DNA of 8,354 bases from JANMJD01 sp031371195 (GTDB taxonomy: Bacteria > Actinomycetota > Acidimicrobiia > Acidimicrobiales > Ilumatobacteraceae), in the NCBI GenBank assembly GCA_031371195.1, contig JANMJD010000237.1:1-8354 (forward strand). Direction: 5' to 3'. Below the pieces are notes generated by a model. The model did not search any database. It was not told where the DNA came from and saw only the letters and a program-made list of their open reading frames with translations. Shown in pieces: positions 1-5,565 of this stretch. Position 1 is the first letter of the stretch. The number at the start of each line of letters is the position of its first letter. The translations under genes were made by a program, and so were the position numbers.

Positions 1-211
1 CGAGTTCCCCCACCCGTTGCGCGTGTCCAGTCGACGCACGGTCACCGTCGCCATCACCACGGCCTGGCTCGGGGCGATCGTGTTCATGACGATCGCCGAC
101 GCCGATCCGACCTGGCCGCTCGTCCTTGCCCTGCTGGTCGGCCCGGCCTACTACATCGGTCTGACTATCTCACGTCTGTTCGTCCACGAGCCGGCGATGG
201 CGCTGCCCTGA
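1..211 (+). CDS. Small membrane protein, 3' end of a gene entering from the left edge
   Basis: The frame is open from the left edge of the window to a TGA at 209-211. The first possible start inside the window is a TTG at 17, but the five codons before it are also open, so the gene probably begins outside. The visible part (about 69 residues) has a short basic stretch (SSRR), then two hydrophobic segments, roughly residues 10-27 and 33-54 counted from the TTG. A short polar tail follows. This fits a two-helix inner-membrane protein or the last two helices of a larger one. I do not recognise a family. It converges on the partition operon, with only 48 bp between the two stop codons. Codon use is GC-rich and ordinary for the window, so I think the frame is real, but function is unknown. 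Confidence 0.5.
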   Translation, partial: EFPHPLRVSSRRTVTVAITTAWLGAIVFMTIADADPTWPLVLALLVGPAYYIGLTISRLFVHEPAMALP

Positions 212-219
212 GGTATTTT

Positions 220-232
220 CGGCCAACGGCCG
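220..232. other. Short GC hairpin between convergent genes
   Basis: The sequence CGGCC-AAC-GGCCG is a perfect 5-bp inverted repeat lying between the two convergent stop codons (211 and 260). A TTTT run lies before it on the plus strand, so neither strand shows the hairpin-then-T-tract order of an intrinsic terminator. It may weakly help transcription end in this 48-bp gap, but that is only inferred from its position. Confidence 0.3.
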
Positions 233-259
233 GCGTCCCCGACCCGGGCGTGACCAGGT

Positions 260-994
260 TTACTTCGAGATGCAGTGAATCATCGCCAGGCCGAACAGGT
301 CTTGGCGGTGCACACGCCGACCGAGGTGGTCGTACAGCCCACTCATGACCTTGGCCATGTGTCGTTCGGAGCTCTGCGTGACCCTGAAGGTGAAGCGGCC
401 CTCTTCGATGAACGCAGCGTCATCGGTGCCGACGCCGAAGTTCAACCGACTTCGATAGCGCTGCAACGCAGCCATGACCGCCTCGGGTTCGATGGGGAGT
501 TCGAGGATCGCCTCATTCAAGCGCTGCTGGATCTTGAACTTGCCCCCGGCGATCTCATCGGCGAGCCGAGCACGGTGCAACTGATCGAGCAATGGTCGCG
601 GCAACGTGGTGCTCGTCGTGCGGGTACCTTCCGACGCCGGCGCAGCAGATGTCTTGGGCGCCGGCGCGACCGGCGCATTCGGCACCGACGGAGCGCGTCG
701 GCCCGTCGGCCTCGTCGTACCGAGTAGCAGGCGGGCCGAGTACGGATCGTCATCGTTCGCCACGCCGATCTGCTCGTTCGCCCTGGCCGACGGCCTCGAC
801 AGTGGTAGTGGCGGCAGAGGTGGGCTTGAACACCGGGGGGCGGCCGGCTTCACAAGTAGCGCGGGGGTCACCACTTCCTGCTTGGGACGACGGACCGGCG
901 GCGTGATGCCGATCCGACGCGACAAAGGCGCCGGCTCTGTGGCTGCCGACGCCAGAATCTCACTGAGAGGATCGAATGCGGTACTAGGCGTCAT
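260..994 (-). CDS. ParB-like partition partner with two putative ribbon-helix-helix units
   Basis: This is the second gene of the partition-type operon, 244 residues from an ATG at 994 that overlaps the end of the ATPase gene by 11 nt. The frame is open further upstream, but that stretch lies inside the ATPase gene and reads as its shadow. Residues 1-15 look like a short helix. Residues about 20-125 are rich in Pro, Ala and Arg and look disordered, with an Arg patch at 26-37 of the kind that stimulates ParA ATPases. Residues about 126-166 (a TTSTTLPRP strand, then two helices) and about 201-243 (an FTFRVT strand, then helices 208-225 and 229-242) each follow the strand-helix-helix order of RHH DNA-binding domains. 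No ParB N-terminal CTPase motif or obvious HTH is visible. By context it should bind the operator or centromere and feed the ATPase. The RHH reading is from pattern only and needs a structure check. Confidence 0.6.
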   Translation of the reverse strand: MTPSTAFDPLSEILASAATEPAPLSRRIGITPPVRRPKQEVVTPALLVKPAAPRCSSPPLPPLPLSRPSARANEQIGVANDDDPYSARLLLGTTRPTGRRAPSVPNAPVAPAPKTSAAPASEGTRTTSTTLPRPLLDQLHRARLADEIAGGKFKIQQRLNEAILELPIEPEAVMAALQRYRSRLNFGVGTDDAAFIEEGRFTFRVTQSSERHMAKVMSGLYDHLGRRVHRQDLFGLAMIHCISK

Positions 995-1886
995 CGTCCA
1001 ATTCTTCCGCGGCGAAGATCGCCGTAATCCGTTCGAGGATGGTTTGGACGAGCACCTGGTAGTCCTCGGCGAGGCCGGAGGCAGCGCCGGAGAACGTCCG
1101 GCGAGCCTTGCGCTCCTCTTTCGACAACTTGTACCACGGGGTCTCCTGCGCGGCTTCTTCCTCGTACTCATGGACGAGCAGCCCGTGCTGGCGACATTGG
1201 ACGGCAACCAGTTGAGCGGCGCGAATGGTGCGCTCGAACACCTCGACCTGCGAGCTGAGGATCGATTGCAGGTGCTCCATCGTCTCGGCCCGCAACCTCG
1301 TCGCCTGCGACCCGATGGGACCCAAGACGATGCCGAGGATCGAGATGCCCGGATTCGTGCTCTTACGCACCGAGTTCAGTGCCCGAAAGACACTGGCCAG
1401 ACCGTCGATCGATCCTTGGTCGGGCTGTGTCGGAATGACCAACCAGCGAGCTGCCGTGAGTGCGGCAAGGTGGATGGCCTCGCCTCCCGGAGGGGCGTCG
1501 ATCACGACGAGATCGTATTTGGCCGCGACCGGAGCGAGAACCGAGTCGAGTTCGTCGTATGTGGGTACCAGACCGCCGCCGGTCCCGGCCGCGATCTCGC
1601 GGTAGAGCCGTACGTGATGCGGTCCACCGGGGATCACGTCGAGATCGGGACGGACGTTGCGCAGCGGAGTCAGCGGCTCCTCGCCGAGCACGGCGTCGAG
1701 CAGGTTGCGGCCACCGTCGCTCTGATCCATGTAGCCGAGGTCGCGGGCGAGGTTACCTTGCTGGTCGAGGTCGATGGCGAGTACGCGCCAACCGGAGAGA
1801 GCGGCGAGACCGGCGAGTTGCGCGCTCAGGGTGGTCTTCAGAACACCACCCTTGCCATTGAGAATCATGACTGCGTTGTCGATCAC
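984..1886 (-). CDS. ParA/MinD-family partition ATPase
   Basis: A 300-residue deviant Walker A ATPase. The P-loop is at residues 11-19 (GKGGVLKTT, with signature Lys12 and Lys17). The IDLDQQGN motif is at 38-45 (Asp39, Asp41) and Walker B, LVVID, is at 126-130. I chose the GTG at 1886 over an ATG at 1943 for two reasons: AAAGGA (1895-1900) sits 8 nt upstream of it, and the 19 extra residues of the longer form precede the usual beta-1 strand and look non-conserved. ParA proteins dimerise on ATP, coat the nucleoid non-specifically and are released by their partner protein, which moves plasmids, chromosomal origins or protein cargo. After the core there is a polar tail (about residues 238-300, with an EYEEEAAQE segment and a Lys/Arg-rich stretch at 253-263). 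This makes the protein longer than minimal plasmid ParA. There is no N-terminal HTH, so autoregulation would have to come from the downstream partner. Whether it serves a plasmid, an integrated element or another cargo is unknown. Confidence 0.85.
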   Translation of the reverse strand: MIDNAVMILNGKGGVLKTTLSAQLAGLAALSGWRVLAIDLDQQGNLARDLGYMDQSDGGRNLLDAVLGEEPLTPLRNVRPDLDVIPGGPHHVRLYREIAAGTGGGLVPTYDELDSVLAPVAAKYDLVVIDAPPGGEAIHLAALTAARWLVIPTQPDQGSIDGLASVFRALNSVRKSTNPGISILGIVLGPIGSQATRLRAETMEHLQSILSSQVEVFERTIRAAQLVAVQCRQHGLLVHEYEEEAAQETPWYKLSKEERKARRTFSGAASGLAEDYQVLVQTILERITAIFAAEELDDDA

Positions 1887-1894
1887 GCCCGTAG

Positions 1895-1900
1895 TCCTTT
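1895..1900 (-). promoter_or_regulatory. Ribosome binding site deciding the ParA start
   Basis: AAAGGA on the minus strand, 8 nt before the GTG at 1886. No comparable site precedes the alternative ATG at 1943, so this is the main reason for preferring the shorter protein. Confidence 0.6.
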
Positions 1901-1928
1901 CGCCACCGTTCGCAGTGCTGCGCCGGTC

Positions 1929-1957
1929 ACCATATGTCAACATCTGTTCGCTGGAAA
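1929..1957 (-). promoter_or_regulatory. Candidate promoter of the partition operon
   Basis: On the minus strand TTTCCA (1952-1957) and TATGGT (1929-1934) are separated by 17 bp, each matching 4 of 6 sigma-70-type consensus bases. Transcription would start near 1922, giving a leader of about 36 nt that contains the AAAGGA site. A perfect -35-like TTGACA (1935-1940) lies in the spacer but has no good -10 partner. A 5-bp GNRA-loop hairpin (AGCCC-GCAA-GGGCT on the plus strand, 1957-1970) abuts the -35. This is a pattern match only. Confidence 0.35.
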
Positions 1958-2147
1958 GCCCGCAAGGGCTCTAATGCGCCGTCTGGCTCATGTCCACCGT
2001 TCCAGTCGCCTGGATCGGCGCAGCTTAGCTGACTACAGCTACCTGTCTTTCTGAAAATGCGACAGTACGCCAATGCGTCCGTCGGCCCTACCATCGCGGT
2101 CTGCGATCACTTCCATCGCAGATTCTCAACACATCGGGCCCAATTCA

Positions 2148-2168
2148 CCGAGACCGGGCCGAGACCGG
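2148..2168. repeat. Tandem 10-bp direct repeat, period 11, just before the transporter gene
   Basis: CCGAGACCGG occurs at 2148-2157 and again at 2159-2168, an 11-bp period, so both copies face the same side of the helix. The second copy ends 16 nt before the GTG at 2185. The position suggests an operator for the transporter gene, or a translational element if the transcript includes it. No regulator is identifiable. Confidence 0.4.
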
Positions 2169-2184
2169 ATGCTTCACTGGAGTC

Positions 2185-3096
2185 GTGCTCACCTCGGACT
2201 TCGCGTCAACGTCGCCGCGTCGCCGGGGCCAGTTGGCGATTGCCGGCGCAGCCGTTGCCTGGTCGACGGCCGGAGCGCTCCAACGTGAGCTGTCGACCGA
2301 CACCGCCACCCAGATGGCCGGCCGAGCGTTCGTCGCCGCAGTGGCACTCAGCGCGCTCGCCTACGCCCAGGCACCGGGGCAGGCGGTGCGGTCCGTCCGC
2401 TCGATCGGACGGGCAGGTGTGGGCATCGCCATCTGCATGGCCGGTGCGAGTGGCATGTTCATCGTCGCTCTCAACCGGACCACGGTGGCCAACGTGCTCC
2501 TCGTCCAGGCCCTTTCTCCGTTCATCGCCGTCCTGCTTGCCTGGGTGCTCCTGCGTGAAACCGCGTCGCGGAGGACCTGGTTGGCGACGGCCGTTGCCCT
2601 CACTGGAGTCGGCGTCATGGTCGGAGGACCGGGGAGCGGCTCGATCTCGGGTTTCGTCGCTGCCGTGATCATGACCGTGCTGTTCGCCATCACCATCGTG
2701 GTGACCCGACATCGCCGCGACATCTCGATGGCTCCGGCGGTGGCGTTGTCGCAGATCATCCTGTTCTGCGTCGCCGTGCCGTTCACCCACTTCGGTTCCC
2801 TCACCCGGCACGACGCGCTGGTGATGGTGGCCATGGGCATCTTCCAGACCGGGCTCGGCCAGACGCTGTTCGTCGTCGGGGCCCGCCTGATCACCGCTGC
2901 CGAAGTCGCCTTGATCACCATGCTCGAGGTCGTGCTCGGGCCGATGTGGGTCTGGCTGTTCTACAACGAACACCCGGGCGCAGCCACACTGCTCGGCGGT
3001 GTCGTCGTGCTGGTCGCCGTCGTCATCCAGACGACCGACACGTCGGCCGAGCCGGCGGCGGTCGTGTCGCTCGCTCCGGCTACGCCCGGCGGATGA
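2185..3096 (+). CDS. EamA-family (drug/metabolite transporter superfamily) membrane permease
   Basis: A 303-residue protein with about ten hydrophobic segments arranged as two EamA repeats, roughly residues 17-147 and 160-287, which is the standard DMT length and fold. The first repeat opens with a GAAVAWSTAGAL helix typical of the family. The second contains the conserved pattern in which the penultimate helix ends near an FYNEHPG loop, comparable to the 'GE.ps' loop of relatives. Such permeases export or import small metabolites, amino acids or drugs at the inner membrane; the substrate cannot be predicted. The GTG at 2185 is the most upstream start that keeps a normal N-terminus. GGAG (2179-2182) is only 2 nt away, which is too close for an ordinary ribosome site, so translation may be leaderless or start slightly downstream (a TTG before LAIAGAAVAW). 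It is transcribed divergently from the partition operon and shares its repeat-rich control region. The hydrophilic C-terminal tail is Ala/Pro-rich and faces the cytoplasm by prediction. Confidence 0.85.
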   Translation: MLTSDFASTSPRRRGQLAIAGAAVAWSTAGALQRELSTDTATQMAGRAFVAAVALSALAYAQAPGQAVRSVRSIGRAGVGIAICMAGASGMFIVALNRTTVANVLLVQALSPFIAVLLAWVLLRETASRRTWLATAVALTGVGVMVGGPGSGSISGFVAAVIMTVLFAITIVVTRHRRDISMAPAVALSQIILFCVAVPFTHFGSLTRHDALVMVAMGIFQTGLGQTLFVVGARLITAAEVALITMLEVVLGPMWVWLFYNEHPGAATLLGGVVVLVAVVIQTTDTSAEPAAVVSLAPATPGG

Positions 3097-3267
3097 CGCA
3101 CTGGACGTTGCGGAACGTCCCCGTCCCCGTCCCGGTGCCAGCGCGAGCCGGTTGGCCGTCCGAGTTGCGAGTGACTTTCCGCTCGGTCCCGGTGTCACGG
3201 TGGCAACGTAAGTGGATGCCCACTCAACTACCGGTTACATTATTCCTGGTAAATTGATGTTTTTGTC
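3097..3267. other. Intergenic stretch after the transporter gene
   Basis: No gene is seen. The stretch contains three perfect tandem copies of CGTCCC (3116-3133) and a hairpin AGTGG-ATGC-CCACT (3211-3224) without a T-tract, which is at best a weak terminator. From about 3230 base composition turns abruptly AT-rich, ahead of the LexA-box promoter. Confidence 0.5.
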
Positions 3268-3296
3268 TTGAAGTAGAACGTCTGTTCGTCTAGAAT
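3268..3296 (+). promoter_or_regulatory. Promoter of the DUF222-HNH gene, predicted leaderless
   Basis: TTGAAG (3268-3273) and TAGAAT (3291-3296) are separated by exactly 17 bp; the -10 matches TATAAT at five of six bases. The predicted transcription start falls at 3303, plus or minus 1, which coincides with the ATG at 3304. The message would therefore begin at its own start codon. Leaderless genes with TANNNT about 7 bp before ATG are common in actinobacteria. Confidence 0.65.
3274..3289. promoter_or_regulatory. LexA (SOS) box inside the promoter spacer
   Basis: GAAC-GTCT-GTTC (core 3276-3287, with flanks TA and GT) is a perfect match to the GAACN4GTTC core of the Gram-positive/mycobacterial LexA box TCGAACN4GTTCGA, with partly matching flanks. 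It sits between the -35 and -10, where bound LexA would exclude RNA polymerase. DNA damage should therefore induce the downstream gene. From memory, some 13E12-family genes of M. tuberculosis are also LexA-controlled. Confidence 0.75.
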
Positions 3297-3303
3297 TCGA
3301 TCT

Positions 3304-4475
3304 ATGTTCGAGGACCTCGCCACCGCGATCCACACCCTCGACATCATTTGGGTGGCGCCGAGATTGCGGTCATCGCCGCGCTTCACCATCATCTCGGAAT
3401 TCGCCTGGCTCAGGCCGCTCACCACTTCAATGAGTCGGGCGTCTGGGGCATCGACGGAGCGATCTCCGCCAAAGGATGGTTGACGGCTCACAGCGAGTTG
3501 AGCGATGTTGCGGCGTCTCGATTGTTGACGACCGGACGCAAGTTGCACGCCCTGCCCGTCACCACCCAGGCCACGCTCGACGGTCAGATCGGAGCCGGTC
3601 AACTCGACGCGATCCTCGCCTGCGTCGGCAACTCCCACCTCGAGAAGTTCGTCGCGTTCGAAGCAACGCTCATCCCCCAATTGGCCGGACAAGACCCCCG
3701 CCGAACGGCGATCACCATGCAGCATTGGAAGAACGTCATCACCTCCGACGACACGTTGCCCGAGGAACCTGCGGCGTCGTTACATGTCAACAACCTGCCC
3801 GACGGCCGCTACGCACTCAATGGAACGTTGTCGCAGGACGGCGGGGCCACGGTCACCGAAGCCCTCCACGCCGCGGCGACCCCCGATGTCGACGGTGAGT
3901 CCGAGCGGACGCCGGCCGAACGTCGTGCCGACGCGTTGCGCGACATCTGCCAATTCTTCCTCGACCACCACCCCTCTGCCGGACCGAGCCTGAACCATCC
4001 CGCATTGGTCGTCGTTGCCGACCTCGAAATGTTGGAACGACGCTCGCCCGGTGTCGCCTCCCGGCTGAATGGCCGGCCGCTCACCCGTTCGGTGCTCGAT
4101 CGGGTCGCCTGCGACTCCGACATCCATCGAATGGTCACCGACGGCCCAGGCGTCGCCCTCGACTTCGGCCGCATGACGCGTTTGATCACCGACTCACTAC
4201 GGGCCGTGATCAATGCTCGCGACGGCGGATGCCGCTTCCCCGGGTGTCGAAGACCACCGGCGGACTGCCAAATCCACCACGTGATCCCCTGGGCCGAAGG
4301 CGGGACCACGGATCAAACGAACCTGGTCTCGAGTTGTCTGCGGCATCACCAAATCATTCACACCAACGGTTGGTCCGACAAACTGCTCCCGGGCGCGATC
4401 TACGAACTCGTCGGTCCAACCGGCCGCGGCATACGCACCTACCCACTCGGCCACGACAAGCTCGTCGCCCAGTAG
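3304..4475 (+). pseudogene. DUF222-HNH endonuclease-like protein (13E12 repeat family), N-terminal frameshift
   Basis: Two frames together give a typical 13E12-family protein. The ATG at 3304 encodes MFEDLATAIHTLDI, the normal family N-terminus, then the frame runs into non-family sequence and stops at 3481-3483. From a TTG at 3348 the -1 frame continues as 375 residues: a DUF222 region (about 1-280) and an HNH domain with Cys295-x4-Cys300, His310-His311, Gly318-Gly319, Asn325, Cys330, His333-His334 and His338. This is a complete zinc-type HNH set. One missing base near 3343-3348 would explain the break; restoring it gives LDI-HLG-GAEI, which matches family spacing. HNH domains cut DNA, but the role of this multicopy actinobacterial family is unsettled. 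Outcomes include a pseudogene, an assembly error, or a shorter protein initiated at the TTG. No slippery heptamer for programmed frameshifting is seen. The HNH residues are intact, so the lesion is probably recent or an error. Confidence 0.8.
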
Positions 4476-4597
4476 CCGCCATCGGGGTGCCGAGGTGGGG
4501 TCGTCGCCGCCGCCGATGCCCTGTCGCAAGTTGCCCGCCGGTCACACCCGGAAGGGTCGAGGACGGCGACAAACCGGCTCGGGTGGAAGCTCTGGGT
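4476..4597. other. Junction segment between HNH gene and IS remnant
   Basis: About 120 bp follow the HNH stop codon up to the last recognisable transposase codon. I translated it in all plus frames looking for the missing GNAT N-terminus and on the minus strand for more transposase, and saw neither. The break in the insertion sequence lies at about 4598. Confidence 0.4.
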
Positions 4598-5023
4598 GCA
4601 GATCCGCGACACCGTCGACTTCGAGCCCCCGCTGTCGCAGCCGAGTGCTTTCACCAAGTCGTCGACCTTTCGAGTCGAGGTGCCCGTGACGTACGCGGTC
4701 ATGATCACCGCCCACAATGCTTTGTCGATCCGCCGCCGCGGCTCGAGCAGCTCCGGGAAGAATGAGCCTTGGCGGAGCTTCGGGATCCTGATCTCGACAT
4801 CACCGCCCGGTGTCGAGAGCAGCTTCGGGCGATGCCCGTTGCGTTGCGTCACACGCTCGCTGGTGCGTTCGCCAGCTGCGGCACCGATCGTCGCGGTGAG
4901 CTCCGCTTCGATCAGCTCCTGCAACGCGACGGCCAAGATGTCGCGCAGCAACGTCGAGAGACTCGCATCGGTGACGAGCAGACGCGCGGCAAGGTCGGAT
5001 AGGGCAAACTCGTGAGTGGTCAT
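4598..5023 (-). pseudogene. IS256-family (mutator-type) transposase, 5' fragment
   Basis: From the ATG at 5023 about 142 residues match the N-terminus of IS256-family transposases. The segment RNGHRPKLL at about 61-69 is followed by EIRIPKLRQGSFFPELLEPRR at about 77-97, then AVIMTAYVTGTSTRKVDDLV at 105-124 and SKSTVSRIC at 134-142. Family members are about 400 residues. The frame stays open to 4439, but residues after 142 do not resemble a transposase and run into the HNH gene antisense. The DDE catalytic core is lost, so the protein cannot transpose DNA. An AGAAGG ribosome site lies 7 nt before the ATG. Loss of the 3' two thirds points to a deletion after insertion. Confidence 0.85.
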
Positions 5024-5074
5024 CGTGCGGCCTTCTGGTTGGCTTGGTCGCTTACGAGAATCGCACGATGACCA
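5017..5074 (-). promoter_or_regulatory. 13-bp inverted repeat enclosing the transposase start
   Basis: TGGTCATCGTGCG (5017-5029) and CGCACGATGACCA (5062-5074) are perfect reverse complements separated by 32 nt. Read on the minus strand, the downstream arm contains the transposase ATG and the loop contains its ribosome site. Transcripts entering from outside the element would fold and hide the start codon; a transcript begun in the loop would lack the upstream arm. IS10 and IS50 use this type of protection against read-through expression. Confidence 0.7.
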
Positions 5075-5112
5075 ACCATCACCCCAACGATGGCCGCTGA
5101 CTCCTACACCAC

Positions 5113-5565
5113 TTGATGGGACTCACCCCGTGCACCTCTCATCGACTCGGATACATCGATCTGGTAGGCGGGTTACTCCGCTCCGAGCTCCATCGGGTGA
5201 ACCTCGGGATGGGTATCGATCGTTCGCATCGTCGTCAAGGAGGTGGCACGTTGCTTCTGGAGTCCGCGATCGAGTGGGCGCGGAACCAACCGAATATCGA
5301 CTGGATCGATCTCGGCCTGTTCTCTGACAACCCCGGGGCTCAAGCGCTCTATGCGCGTCGCGGCTTTCGGGCCATCGGTCGAACGGCCAATCGCTTCCGG
5401 GTCGATGGCCAATCGCTCGACGAGATCCTGATGACGCTGAACGTGCTCGCGGCCACGAGTGACTGTGATTCGCTGATGCGGCTGCCGCGAACCCGTCAGC
5501 GGCCTTCGGCGATGATGGCGAAGCCGGATGTACCGGCGAGGCGGAGCCCGATGACTGCTTGGTAG
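5113..5565 (+). pseudogene. GNAT-family N-acetyltransferase, N-terminally truncated at the IS edge
   Basis: The recognisable domain starts at about 5150 and holds the C-terminal part of a GNAT fold: strand LGMGID (residues 31-36 from the first TTG), the acetyl-CoA pyrophosphate loop RRQGGG (40-45, R-x-x-G-x-G), a helix to about 57, LGLFSDNPGAQALYARRGF (67-85) and a final strand near EILMTLNV (104-111). The roughly 60 N-terminal residues expected before this are missing, and the only starts (TTG 5113, ATG 5116) lie within the putative IS tip. The gene therefore looks beheaded by insertion and later deletion. The natural domain end is near 5445; about 40 further codons, of unfamily-like composition, run 70 nt into the convergent DUF1330 gene. 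GNAT enzymes transfer acetyl groups from acetyl-CoA to amines; the substrate side is in the missing half. Confidence 0.75.

Larger units (their letters stand above)
1887..2184. repeat. Repeat-rich non-coding region between divergent genes (candidate operator/parS)
   Basis: No convincing gene lies in these 298 bp. They contain several perfect small repeats: AGCCC-GCAA-GGGCT (1957-1970); TAGCTG-ACTA-CAGCTA (2026-2041); CTGTC (2043-2047) against GACAG (2061-2065); ATCGC (2093-2097) facing GCGAT (2103-2107); and TCTGCGAT-n7-ATCGCAGA (2100-2122). Direct repeats are AATGCG at 1973, 2056 and 2072, CCACCGTTC at 1903 and 1994, and CCGAGACCGG at 2148 and 2159. Clusters of short repeats beside a parA-type operon are the usual form of centromere/operator sites bound by RHH partner proteins, so this is the natural place to look for one. 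I recognise no known parS consensus, and each repeat alone is short enough to be chance. Confidence 0.45.
4598..5127 (-). mobile_element. IS256-family insertion sequence remnant, transposase-start end only
   Basis: The remnant comprises the transposase fragment plus about 100 bp of upstream IS sequence. The outer tip is probably in 5104-5127 (TACACCACTTGATGGGACTCACC), which resembles tips of actinobacterial IS256-family elements as I remember them. I could not find a matching inverted copy elsewhere in the window, so the opposite end and the target duplication are absent. The tip boundary is uncertain by several bases. Confidence 0.55.

Noticed and set aside
220..232. Intrinsic terminator for either convergent gene
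   Set aside because: The 5-bp stem is short, and the T run precedes it on the plus strand rather than following it. On the minus strand the hairpin is followed by A, not T.
995..1207. 71-codon upstream extension of the RHH-like protein
   Set aside because: It lies entirely within the ATPase gene in another frame. The ATG at 994 gives the usual short operon overlap.
1935..1950. Second LexA-like box (AAC-ATCT-GTTCG) upstream of the partition operon
   Set aside because: The first half lacks the essential G of GAAC and its flanks do not match, so only the 3113-type core on one side fits. It is too weak next to the perfect box at 3276-3287.
606..2054. Long plus-strand open frame of 482 codons antisense to the partition operon
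   Set aside because: It runs opposite a clear ParA ATPase and its overlapping partner, has low-complexity composition typical of GC-rich shadow frames, and has no domain I recognise.
2206..3198. Minus-strand open frame of 330 codons opposite the EamA transporter gene
   Set aside because: The translation is extremely rich in Arg, His, Asp and Gly, as expected for the antisense of a membrane protein gene. The plus-strand frame gives a clean ten-helix permease.
3340..3352. Programmed -1 frameshift in the DUF222-HNH gene
   Set aside because: The sequence around ATCATTTGGG has no X-XXY-YYZ heptamer in the right frame and no evident downstream stimulator, so a plain indel is the simpler reading.
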